In this document: positions 36,280 through 48,155 of the stretch, piece after piece
Position numbering within the stretch: the first letter of the stretch is position 1
Layout of the letters: every line of letters begins with the position of its first letter
Source: Haliotis asinina
Lineage: Eukaryota > Mollusca > Gastropoda > Lepetellida > Haliotidae
Direction of reading: 5' to 3'
DNA length: 64,000 bases
NCBI RefSeq assembly: GCF_037392515.1
Contig: NC_090291.1
Coordinates: forward strand, 35,301,001 to 35,365,000
The notes under the pieces: generated by a model
The model's database searches: none
Told to the model about the DNA's origin: nothing
The model's input: only the letters and a program-made list of their open reading frames with translations
Program-made: the position numbers and the translations under genes

Positions 36280-39200
36280 GTAAGTAGTGAATTGTCATTC
36301 TTCAGTAGGCTGAAGGGGACCATCCCTATCCATCTTACTACAAGTAATATAATTATATGATAGGTTCCAGGTTCAACGGAACGGAGGGGTAGAATAGTTG
36401 TTAAAGCGCCCGTTCGTCACCCTGAAGACCCGTATTCGATTCCTCACATGGTATAATATGTGAAGCCCATTCCTGTTGTGCCCCGCCGTGATATAGCTGG
36501 CATATTGCTAAAATGGCGTAAAACTATACTCACTTACTCCAAGTTCAACGCCCCAGTAGTGTTACCCTGTACACGGTTCAAGGAAGAGGACGCGGGTTCA
36601 ATTCCTCATATGGGTAGAATGTGTGAAGCCCATTTCTGGTGTCCCACGCCGTGTTATTGCTGGAATATTGCGAGAGAAGGTCAAAACTAAACTCAGCTGC
36701 TTTTAAATGCTGATTTGAAGTGCCAAATATTCAAACCCATAGTAACCTGCATCTTTCAGTCTGTTTCTATTTGTCCAGGTGTCAATGTGAACGGAAGGAC
36801 GCCATTTAAACGGACGCCATTGCACGCCGCTGTTAGCCGGGACCAAGACCATGTCATGGACGTCTTGATCCAACATGGCGGATCCGTTGACGTCAAAGAC
36901 GCGGTGGGAGACACTGTTGAGATTGTCGCAAGAAAATGTTTCGCCAAACAGTGTGTCAGGAAATTGAGAGTTCTGAAGTTACAAGGCTCTGTTACCAATG
37001 GATATGTTTCGTTGAATGGACCAAATTCAAACAGGAAAATAAAACCATTAATCCCCAGTCCACCTGTTCAACAACCGCCTTCCAGACCAACCACAAGCAA
37101 CAACCGATCGAAGCTCATTAAACGCCATACCGTGCCGTCAGGGAATTCAAAATCCGAGCCGCTTCCGGTTGGAAGTGAAGAGGAAGTGACGTCATCGCAT
37201 CAATATTTCATATGGGATACTGATACTCGTGACGTACGGAGTTCTAGTGCGTCAAGGTACCGGTTAGGAACCCCAGGTAATAATTACGTGATGCCAAGAA
37301 TTGGAACGGCTAGTTCTAAATATAGTGTGTCGTGGGATGACTCGACTCCTCGGACCCCAGAGCGACACACCCCAAACAGACATGGGTCGCTTCCTCACAA
37401 ACAGTCCATACTCAAAAACAAGGGAGAGAACTTTGCCACCGTTCCTCCAAGAACGTCTGGCAGCAGGGGAGTATCGGGTTCGATACATGTGCCATCCCCG
37501 CCCCAAGCACCAAGTGAACATGGTAGTCAGATTTCCATTGCGTCTGCGCCGGGGATGGGTCATGACCTTTCCGGGAACAATTCGGATGCGCGGAGTGTGG
37601 AGAGCGCACCTGAGTTGCAGAATGAAAGTCAGAGTGCGGACAGCTGTTCTAAAGATTCCTCCAAACGACCAAGGTAGTTATTTGATTAGAATATCGATAA
37701 AAGAAATATTCATGTAATCAATGTGATGTCGATTGCATTTAGAGTGTGTGGGTGAGTGTAGTGAGCGAATATGGTTTGACGTCACTTTAGCAATATTAGC
37801 AAATTGAATATTAGCTAAGAAGATGACTGCAGGAAATGACGTCGCAGGTGACGTACTGTGTAGCGTTAGTTCGATCGCAGTTTTGAGTGGCCTCAGAGTG
37901 AAAGCCGGAGATAGGTTTGAGACAATGATACCTTTGTTGTAACACACGAGCGTGAGACTGACTGGACATCCTTTCACGGGATTGGAACCGTTTAATTTTG
38001 GATTTCTTCACGAACACAAGAGAACATACACCATTCTTTAATCACGAATGTTTCTATTCCGAGACATACTACAAAGGAGTACATGTGTTATTTCTTCGGG
38101 TGACATCAAGTAGCGTGTTATTGTTTCAACGTGAAGATCCGGGTAAGAATTGATCTTCAGTAACCCATGCTTGTCGTAAGAGGCGACTAGTGGGATTGGA
38201 TGGTCAGGCTCACTGATTTAGTTCACATCGTAGTCAAATTGTATAGATCGATGATCATAATTTGAATAAGTGGACGTTTTTGTCCAGACTCGAATGATTT
38301 ACACATCGTACAGCTTTAGAATTGCTGAGTACAGCGTTAACGAGCAAGCGAACATACAATAATGCGTTAATCATTTCAATAGGAAGGAAAGCGTCTGTAG
38401 TAACAGTGTTCCACTGTGTATACGTGTCAGAGTGGCCATTGACTAAAATGCCTTTTTGCTCAACTCGTCATTTATTGCTGCCATTCGGCTACGACAAGTT
38501 TACCGTATTACACCATATTACCGTTGGTAGCGTCGGCAATGCTCGGTGTATGGTCAGGACGTGATTATTAATAAAAGACTGCGAATGTTGCCGATTGAAA
38601 TAACACTGACACATTAACTTGCTAGTCTCATTATCACTACCGCCTGTTATTCCTGTCCGACAACTGCTTCGCTATAACAAGCTTTATCTGACTTCGACAT
38701 GGGAAGCGTGACAGCATGAAACGATAATCACTGGTCGACCGGTGAAATTGAATATATTAGATATGACAGTACTATGATAAGTGCTAACCCCAGTAATATG
38801 TGGCGTGTGTTTTGTTTTGTCAGTTTCTTGTGTATCGCCACACTCAGTAATATTACAGCTATCTGGTCTGTAGACAATTGAGACTGGACCAGACAATCCA
38901 GTGATCAACAGCATGAGAAGTAATCTATGGAATTGGGGTACAATGACAAGTGTCAACCAGGTCACCGGCCTTATCACCCGATCCCGTTGGTCACCTCTTA
39001 CAAAGCATGTGTTGTCGAAGACCAGTGATAACCGATGATCTTCATTAGAATGCCTGTATGTACAGTGCCTGTATGTACAGTGCCTGCCTGTATGTACAGT
39101 GAATGTGTGGAGTAAACCTATTACTATTAACATTTAAGTTGTTAGGTTAACATTGGCATTTTTAATTTTTAGAACGAGGCTCTTGGTTTCCCGAACTCGG

Positions 39201-40175
39201 ACGAACGAGTCCTGGAGGACGATGAAGCGGCGAATACAAATGGCTGAGTCTAAGAAGAAGATGGCGGTTGATGACAGACTGAAGAAGAAGGAAACCTTTG
39301 ACGAGTGGTTGAACCGGAAGCGGAAGCAAGAGAAGCGTGACAGTCGTGAGTCCGACTCCGAGGACAGTCTTGACAGTGACAACGAGGGAGGTAACTCTGA
39401 AGCCTTCAACACCTGGCTGAAAGAGCAACGAGAGCGGCAGATTACCAGGCCACAGACGGTGACTGTGGCTGATCTGTACAGACGACGGACTCGCCCTCTG
39501 AAAGGACTGGTGACCGTAACTGACCATATTGACGTAACCCTAAACCACAACGACAACATGGTGGCGCATAGGAACTGGCGTGAGAGGATCAGCGGCCGAG
39601 GGGAAGCAGATCAGACGACAGGGTTGGATGAGGAGAAGAAAAAGGTTGAGGAGAAAAGGCAGAGCTTACTGGCAAGAGCTGTGTCGTATGACGAATGGAT
39701 GCTGCACACGGAAGAGAGGAAGCGGTTGATGCAGAGAATACTAAAGGCAAACATGGCGGAGCTGCAGAAGATCGAGGAAGAAAGGTTGAAGAAAAGGGTA
39801 TCACGGCAGGTGTCGTATGGCCAATGGCGGGAGAAGGTGGAGAAGCAGGAAACTGTAGAAAGAACGCGGAGAGAACGACAGCGCATCAAACAGGAAGAGG
39901 AAGACAAACGTCGTGGGGATGTCCGCAGCAGTGCGAGTGTTCCTCATGATGTCTGGGTGAAGAAAAAGGAGGAAGAGAATAAGATGAGGACTGATAAGGA
40001 AAAGGAGAACGTGAGAAAGGTCAGAACAAATGAAGATAAATCTGCTGCGTTTGACAGGTGGTTGGAGAGGAAGCACAAACAGGATATGGCGGAGATTCAA
40101 ACTCAGATCAGGCGGGAGAGAGATATGATCAAAGTGTTAAGAGATAGGCGACTGGCTTCTGTCTCTACTTGTTGA
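35796..40175 (+). CDS. ANKRD60-like ubiquitin-like/ankyrin protein with coiled-coil tail (3 exons)
   Basis: Coding exons are 35796-36279, 36779-37673 and 39173-40175. The junction phases (1, then 2) fit exactly and give 2382 coding bases, or 793 residues. Order of parts: a ubiquitin-like fold (about 14-92); ankyrin repeats (about 138-216, with RTPLHAAV and VDVKDAVGDTVE); a Ser/Pro/Thr-rich, probably disordered linker (about 225-455); then a Lys/Glu/Arg-rich coiled-coil tail (about 470-790). The first two parts match the layout of vertebrate ANKRD60, a poorly characterised protein of about 350 residues, so the C-terminal 500 residues are extra. The tail has six motifs with a central Trp, such as TFDEWLNRK (501) and AFDRWLERK (752), resembling the tails of ciliary proteins such as MAP9 and CCDC181 (inference). 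A cilium or flagellum role is plausible but unproven. Introns contain SINEs of both families. Confidence 0.85.
36379..36542 (+). mobile_element. SINE family T in intron 1, with target-site duplication
   Basis: Forward copy. 'gttcaacg' lies at 36371-36378 and 36543-36550. The body reads 'cccgccgtgatatagctg' and the tail 'atggcgtaaaactatactc'. Confidence 0.8.
36590..36696 (+). mobile_element. SINE family T in intron 1, second copy
   Basis: It starts at the B-box side ('cgggttcaattcctcatatg') and continues through 'gaagcccatttctggtgtcc' to a worn tail ('aaaactaaactcagctg'). Confidence 0.8.
36779..37673 (+). CDS. ANKRD60-like gene, coding exon 2
   Basis: Begins after tatttgtccag with the last two bases of the split Gly codon. 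It encodes the rest of the ankyrin region and the whole low-complexity linker, rich in Ser, Pro and basic residues (possible phosphorylation sites). The donor is CCAAG|GTAGTT. The frame would stop two bases after the exon end if unspliced. Confidence 0.9.
37750..37800 (-). mobile_element. SINE family T tail fragment in intron 2
   Basis: 'gtgagtgtagtgagcgaata' followed by 'tttgacgtcactttagcaat'. Confidence 0.55.
38131..38343 (+). mobile_element. SINE family M in intron 2
   Basis: Forward copy: 'ttgatcttcagtaacccatg', 'cttgtcgtaagaggcgacta', then a diverged 3' half. Confidence 0.7.
38826..39043 (-). mobile_element. SINE family M in intron 2, opposite strand
   Basis: Reverse copy: 'gactggaccagacaatccag', 'cacccgatcccgttggtcac', 'gatcttcat'. 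With the copy at 38131 it forms an inverted pair. Confidence 0.75.
39049..39110 (+). repeat. Short tandem repeat, 15-16 bp unit
   Basis: Unit 'tgcctgtatgtacag', three copies plus a partial one, about 60 bp upstream of the exon 3 acceptor. Confidence 0.8.
39173..40175 (+). CDS. ANKRD60-like gene, coding exon 3
   Basis: Begins after tttttaatttttag and completes an Arg codon (AG|A). It encodes residues 461-793, all of the Trp-motif coiled-coil tail, ending at TGA (40173-40175). An ATG with an open frame lies 20 bases before the acceptor, but the phase match with exon 2 shows that this is intron. Confidence 0.9.
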
Positions 40176-41412
40176 CACAGGGTAGGTACAGTGTCCGTTA
40201 AGACATGGATGAAGATCTATATTCATCTCTGAAAGTGGTTACATGGATGTCGATGTAGCGAGGTAGATCATAGCTGCAGAATAACACGACACTCCACACT
40301 GTAGGATAACACAAAATGAATTCAAGAAAGAAGACTAACACCTCACCAGGTTTGCGGGGGAACATCTTGAATCATAGTTGAAGACAGAACTCCAAAGGAA
40401 GATCACAAGCTGCTACTGTCAAATTCCGCTTCGAGTTCATTATGGTGTCTTCGCGACAAGTATTTTTTCTCCCATAATTAACTTATGACTGACAGAGAAT
40501 GGCGCTCAGAGTTTGTACCCAGGGTACCATTGTACAAATACATCGTAGTCCTAATTGGCCGTACCTCCCATGCCTTAACATAGACTTACGGCTGGCCTAG
40601 CGTTGGTGCTACTTAGTGCAAAGGCGCCCAGTACTCCATCAGAATGGAGGCCATGTTGCAAGGAGAGAGTGTGTCTTGTGACTTAAAACGACCTCGTGGA
40701 CGACGTTGCAATCGGAATGTGTTATTTGTAGTAAAGGCACCATTAAACGCCTAAAGACTGTGACACATACTATTAGACGTACGCATCTATGCAAGAAAAC
40801 ATTTACCTGTGTTAACACGGCTTCACGGAACATGTTCCTGATCTGAATGGGACACGTGACTACAGTGTCCTGGACGCTACACTGATGGAGTATCTGTGTA
40901 CGAATAGTGTATCATCAGCGTACATCCTGGTACCACTCACTTCATTTTGATGTATTTATTCACAAAGAACAAAATTAGGTCACAAGAACTCTTTTCTGGC
41001 GATTGTACAGCCTCGCTCATTGTTATGTCGCAGTGCTACTTACTACAATGAAAGCCTCAAGAGGGGCATTCGATTATCAACTGTCGGTCAAAAGAAGGCA
41101 TAGACTTGAAAATTCGATTCCACAAAACACTCCAAACAATTATACAATGTCACTGGGCTAAACACATATGAAAGCAAGGTCGTTAACACAGCTCTAATCA
41201 AATATCTCCATCGATTACCTGTTTCTTTACTACTTTCATTTTAAGAAACAAAGGTGTATGAAAACCTCCAGGTTAAATCGAGTAAACCGTTGTTCGAGTG
41301 TTCAGAATACATTTAGATAGTGTCTTGTTACCGGTGAGGCACGAATTCGGTCTGTCTCAGACATAAGTGCTTACACTTCGAGATATTGGAGTTCCAATTA
41401 ACGATGTTTCTA
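40176..41412. other. 3' flank of the ANKRD60-like gene
   Basis: Probably includes the 3' UTR. I see no clear AATAAA soon after the stop; an 'attaaa' lies at about 40742. No SINE or further exon was recognised. Confidence 0.4.
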
Positions 41413-41658
41413 TAAAGACCTTAAGCAGCCCATGCTTGCCATACAAGGCGACTATGTTTGTCATAAGAAGCGACTAACGCGATCGGGTGGTCAGGCTCAC
41501 TGACTAGGCTGACACATGTCATCGATTCCCAATTGCACAGATCGATGCTCATGTTGTTGATCAATGGATTGTCTGGTCCAGACTCGATTATTTACAGACC
41601 GCCGCCATATAACTGGAATATTGCTGAGTGCGGCGTGAAACTAAACTCACTCACTATA
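41413..41658 (+). mobile_element. SINE family M, near full length
   Basis: Forward copy from 'agaccttaagcagcccatgc' to 'gcggcgtgaaactaaactc' plus (actc)n. The first 20 bases are missing. Confidence 0.85.
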
Positions 41659-42187
41659 TGCTTATTCCTAATAAGGTGGAAACACGTGATCAATTTTTCC
41701 GTCGGGATGTCCCTTTAATTTGTGCATGTTGAGCGCAACCCCTCCACTTCCCAACGTTTGTTCTGTAGATAAACTGAGACGTCATAGCTTGCACTGCCTA
41801 CTGAATTCATGAAAGGAAATCAGCGTTTATTGACAGAAATGTGGAGGGGAAAACAGGCTGTCATCAATATTCATGATATAAGTCTGCTTTGTATCATTTT
41901 ACTTTACACGTGTCGTTCACACTTTACCTGCTACGCAATAATTTGTACATCATTTTATGCGCGCTTCTCTAACTACCACATCGTATTTCCCTGAAACCAC
42001 AATTTGCGTGGGCGTCTTCGTTTATTTCCGGCTGTGTGCAGTGACGGTGACACTGTTGGTACCGTGACGATTCTATACCTCTTTGTAAAAATTGCACATA
42101 AGCCGTTTTATACAAAATACATAAAAAAATAAAACAGAGTCTTTGTTTCTTTTCTAATGAGCGAGATAATATTGTTTTACAGGTTTA
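41659..42187. other. No feature recognised
   Basis: AT-rich unique-looking sequence. Confidence 0.4.
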
Positions 42188-42298
42188 GGGTTTGTTTTTT
42201 AACGCCGCGGTCAGCAATATCAGAGATATATGGTGGCGGTCTGTAAATAATTGAGTCTGGACAAGACCATCCAGTGATCAACAGCATGAGCATCTTAC
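42188..42298 (-). mobile_element. SINE family M, 3' half
   Basis: 'taacgccgcggtcagcaat', 'tggcggtctgtaaataattg' and 'ccagtgatcaacagcatgag', then an abrupt end. Confidence 0.75.
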
Positions 42299-42396
42299 AA
42301 CCAGTAGTCACTTCTTGGCGAGGTCATAAACTGCCTAGTCGACTAGTCCGACCATCCCCAGGAAGAGGTGGCCAATATGCATCAGTTCGTAGTTTA

Positions 42397-42900
42397 TCGC
42401 CGCCGCCACATACCAGCTGTACGTAAATAATCAAGTCTGGGCCAGACAATCCAGTGATCATGACAAACACCATGACCGTCGGTCTACTCAATGTGGATAC
42501 TATAAGTTGTTCACTGGTCGCGAGAGGTCCATGGGCTCATGTACACTCGCGGGTTGCTTATGTTCCCCGAGCCCGCATCTAAACAGATTTAGAGTTATCT
42601 CCCTTCCATCGATTTTCAATCGCAAAATATCGGTAATGTCCGTGCTTGGTGCGTGACTCAATGTTATTTGAGATAAAAACGTACTACCATGAAGTACCAG
42701 AAGAGTTCGAAATTCCCAGCGGTGTACACTGAAAATAATACATCGCCTGTAAGCGGGGTACATTGAAAAAAATAGAATAGCGCCTAGCCAGTCAGAAAGC
42801 GACATGCATGTGTGAGGTAAGATAAGATAGCATGTCAACCACGTCCGCTAGCCTGACCATCCGATCCGCTTGCCTTTTACGATCTTCCGGATCTTCCCGG
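42397..42900 (-). mobile_element. SINE family M interrupted by about 325 bp
   Basis: The 3' half (42397-42504) ends in 'tgtggatacta'. The 5' half resumes at 'gcatgtcaaccacgtccgct' (42829) and runs to 'gatcttccggatcttcc'. The sequence between them is not part of the SINE and belongs to no family I recognise here. Confidence 0.6.
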
Positions 42901-43083
42901 AGATGTGATTATCAACTTTGTCTTTTACAATGCAACTACCGGTTTCTTCCTCTTCAGGAATTACGTTTCACACTTTGCACAGGAACCAGTTATGAGCAAC
43001 GTCCTGGTTGACGCCGCTTTGAATAATTTTATTTTATTTCAGTTATATCACAATGTGTCAGATTAATGCGGGTGGAAATACCG

Positions 43084-43234
43084 AATGAGTGAGCGAAGTT
43101 GTACGCCGGTTTTTAGATAATATTCCAACAAGAACACAAGAAATGTGTTTCACTCATTGTACCAGTGTGGGGAATCGAACCCGTCTTCGGCGTGACTGGC
43201 GAACGCTTTAACCACTAGGCTGTCCCACCGCGCC
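43084..43234 (-). mobile_element. SINE family T
   Basis: Reverse copy from 'gaatgagtgagcgaag' to 'accactaggctgtcccaccg', with the B-box side 'gtggggaatcgaacccg'. Confidence 0.8.
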
Positions 43235-45651
43235 TTGAACGTCCGCAGTGATGAAGGCAACTTTACAAGTTTAGTTAAACATACAAACACATAAACCATG
43301 GGACACAAACGGGATGAACCTGGATTCGAACCAGTCGTTGGTCTTTGTGGGTGCAGTTTCGGCGAGAGAAAAACCAAACTCAAATAACATAGATGACGCA
43401 TACGAATTGAGTTACTTCCCTTTACTCATTGCAATCAGCGGGCAACAAGAAATTTGTACCAGTCTCTGTAAGGGCTACATGGAAATAAGTGTCGGCTCAG
43501 CCAATGAGAAGCTAAAATTTTATGTAAGGTAACATATAGCAAACATAGCGGAATTGGACTGGAAATCAGGCTCTGTGACGTAGTTGACAGCACCGACGAT
43601 GACGCGAGTCGTTGCTGATGAGGATTCAAGCCACTATAGTCTGTTTGGTCAAAATGATATATTGATGAATCAAAGTGTAAATGCAAAATTACATCAATTC
43701 ATGACCAAACATTCATTTCAACTCATACTGTAATAAAAACATCAGATCAACTCCGGAAAAAGGATTCGTAATGTTTCAAAACGGTTTGTCTCCAAAATAA
43801 AAGAATTACATAACAAAAAAACATCATTTTGTTTTGGGGGTGGGGGGTGGTTAAGACGGTAAATAACAGTTGCAGGAACAGCCTCAAAGACACCATTGAA
43901 TGTCTTTATTTAGGGTTTGTTTCAAAACTGGAATCCGATGCAATTCCTGATTCACTTTCACAACTCTCAGATTGTCACTAATGACTGACTGGTTGAATGG
44001 TTGCATAATCTAAACTACCTTTTATTCAGTACCGATCCCCTGTTGTATTTTCCGCTGTAAGTACATAGTTATGTCTTATTGCTGGTGTTATTTTACTCAC
44101 GGATGTGTGTTCTTTGTTTTGAACGCATGAATGTGGTGCTTTGCGACCCGTGTCAGATTACTAGTATATTATACCCCGGATAAGTTCTATCGCAATGGCA
44201 AGTCGGCAAACGTAAATTTTAAAGGCCATCAACTTTGAGATATTGATGTACCTTATAGGTAGGTGTTGTTTTGTTGTGCTTTGTTAGGTCATACAAAACA
44301 GGTGGAGTTGCTTTGATGGAAACTGAATATCTTGCTTTTCTAGCCATGCGACCATATCACGTTTCCTGCTTTTGGATGTTGGCGCGTTTGCATCTGCATT
44401 ATGCACATTAGGATGTGGTGCGTTGTCCACAACCTTTTCTCAGGAAGTGCGGGAACCAGCTATGTTCTCGCCCAGTTTGAGAAAACTTCCCCATTCATTT
44501 CAGTGTGCACGTGGTAATCTCTGTCGTCTTTGGCCATAGGTTTCGACTTGAACACGAGACAACAATCAGGTAAAAAACCCATACTTTCACGACCCACGTC
44601 TTCAGTGAGTCGCTCACCCTGCCCAATGGCAGTTTCCGTCGCATGGTTCTGTACAGGAGCTATTTACCCACTGTGTGCTTGCACTGTGGTTGGCGTTCTT
44701 CCTTGTTTCACCCCCAAACAATCCTTTTTGACACAAGCATCAGCTCTTTCACATAGCACCCACCTGTTTTCACTACATATGTTTCCAGACCTTCTTAATC
44801 TCTCCCATTTTGTAACGTGGTAACGGGAATTCAGTTCTTAAATGATGATGAAGGGTATGTTGATGAGGACGAAGGCATAGTTGAGTTCAAACGCCTTTAG
44901 TTGTTTACACAAGACATGACTAACAAGTACATGAATGAGGTGAGCGGACTTCCAGTTCAGCCCTAGGGCCTTCCTTGCAAGCGGCATAATCCTGCTCGTG
45001 GTCGTCCCTACATAGATGGAATAACGGACTCCTCACACTCGTTAACAACAGTGGACAGGCACAGATTCAACAATGGGCATATAGAGATATATTAGCACTT
45101 CCTTCTACAGTTGATGTGATGACAGATACAGCCAAGGGGGATGACCAGTAAAGGCCATAAATGTCATATTCAGTAATTAATGCAAGTGACAAAGAGGGAC
45201 AGGATAGCTGTCAAGACAATGTACACTGCGTAGTGATAAAGATTAAGAAATGCTGATTAAATAATCACAAATAAGTCTCATGGGACATGATTATATAGTT
45301 TGAGGGGTTATTTTAGAAATATTTGGACGATGGCTGTCCTGAATTAGACACTATAACAGTTTTAACGAATACTTCTTCAAAGGCTTCTAAAAAAACAAAG
45401 AGTAAAATATGGTATCGCGCTTTTAGCGTTGATGCTGTTTACTAGCAGACAGAAATGACGTTTTTGGAAAGAAATAGGATATTTATTTCGTGTTTTGCGC
45501 AGCTACATGAGTACAATATTCCCAAAACCACCATAGCGCTTCTCTTCTTTATTTGAAGCGCGTATTATACAAGTGATATATGTGTGTAATTTATACACAG
45601 CAGGCAGGTAACAAATCAAGTGAAGTTATGCACCTTGGGTCTCAAACCCAT
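43235..45651. other. No gene recognised
   Basis: About 2.4 kb of unique-looking sequence. The open frames at 43314-43686 and 44530-44823 show no domain and no splice support. Confidence 0.4.
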
Positions 45652-45878
45652 TTCTGGAGCGTTCGCTCATCACGCGGAAGACCCGGGTTCGATTCCCCAC
45701 ATGGGTATAATGCATTGCTGTAAGGACAACTCATTCACACAGTACCTTGACGATGGGGTAGCCCAGTGGTTCAAGCCTACGCTCGTCCCGCCGAAGTACA
45801 TTGTGCGAAGCCCATTGCTGGTGTTCCCACACCGTGTTATTGCAGGAATATTGCTAAAGTGGCGTAAAACTAAAGTTC
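45652..45878 (+). mobile_element. Two family T SINE copies in tandem
   Basis: The first (45652-45718) has the head with 'cccgggttcgattccccaca' and lacks the 3' half. The second (45748-45878) has 'ggggtagcccagtggttcaa', lacks the B box, and keeps the tail ('gctaaagtggcgtaaaacta'). Confidence 0.75.
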
Positions 45879-46424
45879 TTTAATCAATCTTATTGAAGAA
45901 GCCAACCTCCCACAAAGGTAAGTGACGTTTATATTAGTAGAGATGCCAGACTTTGGTTCGGATTTGTTCTTTAGATTCATATCAGCTGGAAATTCAGAGG
46001 CAACTTGAACTTAGAGATTTGTGCAAGTCTATTCACCCCTATGCAACAACCACGTGAGTGCATGTCAGAGTACTGGCAGCACACATTCATCAAATTCACC
46101 ACGAATTAACGTACCACACTCATTTAAACCCATCAGAAAATGTCACCTCTTTCAGCAACATTGTAGTAAAGCCCCGCTTCACTCGCTATAATACATGGGA
46201 GATCGTGACTACTGATGAGCCAAAACATATAGAATCGCACCGACCACATGTTCAGAAATATTTGTACCCTTATATTTCGGAAACATAGAATGATCATGTT
46301 AAAGTCATATTTTTGTCTTGAGTGACAACGCCTTTGTCAACGTATTGTGCGTATCATTCTGAGCTAGTTCCCAAATAGACACATACGCGTTGACATTTGG
46401 TTGAATCGTGTTTTCTCCAGCACC
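45879..46424. other. No feature recognised
   Basis: Unique-looking sequence. Confidence 0.4.
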
Positions 46425-46532
46425 AGTGAGTGAGTGAGTGAGTGAGTGAGTAAGTGAGCATGGCTTTACGCCGCTTTTAGCAATATTCCAGCAATATCAC
46501 GGCTGGGCGCCAGAGCCTCATACATTGTACCC
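46425..46532 (-). mobile_element. SINE family T, tail half with (GAGT)n
   Basis: A long (gagt)n run, then 'ggctttacgccgcttttagc' and 'ccagcaatatcacggct'. The head is missing. Confidence 0.8.
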
Positions 46533-47960
46533 TCTTACATCAAGAATGGCAACAGAAGATCAACTCTAACTAGAAAATTCACTGGTAGCCAAAACTGTTT
46601 TTTTTTCGTCGTTTACTTTTGATAAGCAAACAAACTAATGAGGTCCCTGGTCTTGTCAACTGATCACAGATAACACTGCAAGAATAATGGTTGAGACATT
46701 TTATTCATGATTTTGAAACTGAATAAAACAAGATATATGTAAAATGCGGAGAGAAATCGTATGGACTCGTGAAGGTGTGAGACGTCAGTCTCGCTGAATG
46801 TAGCAAAGGCGACCACTGACGCCTACAGAAGGATAGTAGGCACAAGCCACTAAAGACACGGACATCATTAGAGAACCATCGGTTATGATAAGATACATAG
46901 CAGATAAATAGAAGAGAGAAAAAAAAAACGATTGTAGAAACCCGTACGGTACCAATGTTCTTAACACATCGGAGCCTAAATGCAATCAGTTAGAACTATT
47001 ATGACATATTGATTTCAATATTTTGTATCAATATTTATCTCTAGTTCACGTTCCGAAAGGAACACCAAATATCTTCTGAAAGTGTTAAATATTCACATTC
47101 GTGACCAATCGTGTCATTCCGGAACAAGCCGGACGACGCATAGCGCGTTACGGAAAGGCACGAGTGGTGTCGAGTGAGCATACTGAAAAGATCGGGTTAA
47201 CTTTGGGAAAACAACAAGACTCGATTGGTGCCAAAGGGATGAACTTAATGCACGAGTACACATAATGGAGAGAGTATTTTTGTAACGGCTGGCTAACTGG
47301 TATGCCCAAGATTTGCTGTTTGGGTGAATGCAAGGAAGATAGACACCCTGTTAACTGGTAGAGAGGAAGATGACTTCTTAACTCGGCAACCTCCGTGAAA
47401 TGTCGGATACTTCCGACTGCTATAAGACAGATCTACGTAAAGCAAGATGAGCCGAGTGACCTATGTACACTAAGAATGGGCTTCGTTACAAAGCTCATGA
47501 ACCTGTTCTCACATTTTAAGAATAAGATATTACACTAATTTCACAAATTATTATGTCGGTAAATGATCGGCGAAACAGTAGTGATAGAATAAACAGACGG
47601 ACATACAGACACACATCTAAATAAATCATACATTCTCCCAATGCAAGAAAACGGTTAAATCTTGGATTCCTTATATATTACAATTATATACACTGCCACT
47701 AATGAACACAGTCAGTCAGTTTAGATACAAAGCGCAAAAAATAAACCGCCATGTCGACTGCGTTCCCGCCTACAGAAACCTATGCGACCGCACATTACAG
47801 CTGCACCAGTTTATCATTCAGATCATGCTTTGGTTACAGTGAAACGAAGTCCCTGGCTAAGACATCTCAGTAAAACACCTTTTTCAAATGTGATGAACTA
47901 AAATCCCCCAGGTTGGGGGCATTACATATTTCTTATACATAATACTCATTCCCTGATAAA
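46533..47960. other. No gene recognised
   Basis: Unique-looking sequence. No exon with domain content was seen. Confidence 0.4.
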
Positions 47961-48155
47961 ACGTGGTGTAGGCAAGTGGTTAATGCGCTCGGTTGTTGAA
48001 TCGAACCCAGGTCTTCGGCGAGACGAGCGAACGCTTTGCCCACAAGGCTACCGGGCTCCAATCGCCACATGTACAATGTGACAAGCCCTTTTTCTGACTC
48101 CATCGCCATGATTGTGCTAGAATATTGCTAAAAGCGGCGTAAAAACCAGCTCACT
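47961..48155 (+). mobile_element. Composite family T SINE with an inverted head
   Basis: A forward head ('gtgtaggcaagtggttaatg') is followed by a reverse head ('gaatcgaacccaggtcttcg' to 'gcccacaaggctacc'), then a forward body and tail ('gctaaaagcggcgtaaaaac'). One copy may have been inverted, or one SINE may have inserted into another. Confidence 0.7.

Noticed and set aside
39153..39172. Upstream ATG of the third ANKRD60-like exon as a gene start
   Set aside because: It lies in the polypyrimidine-AG acceptor region, and the phase with the preceding exon is exact.
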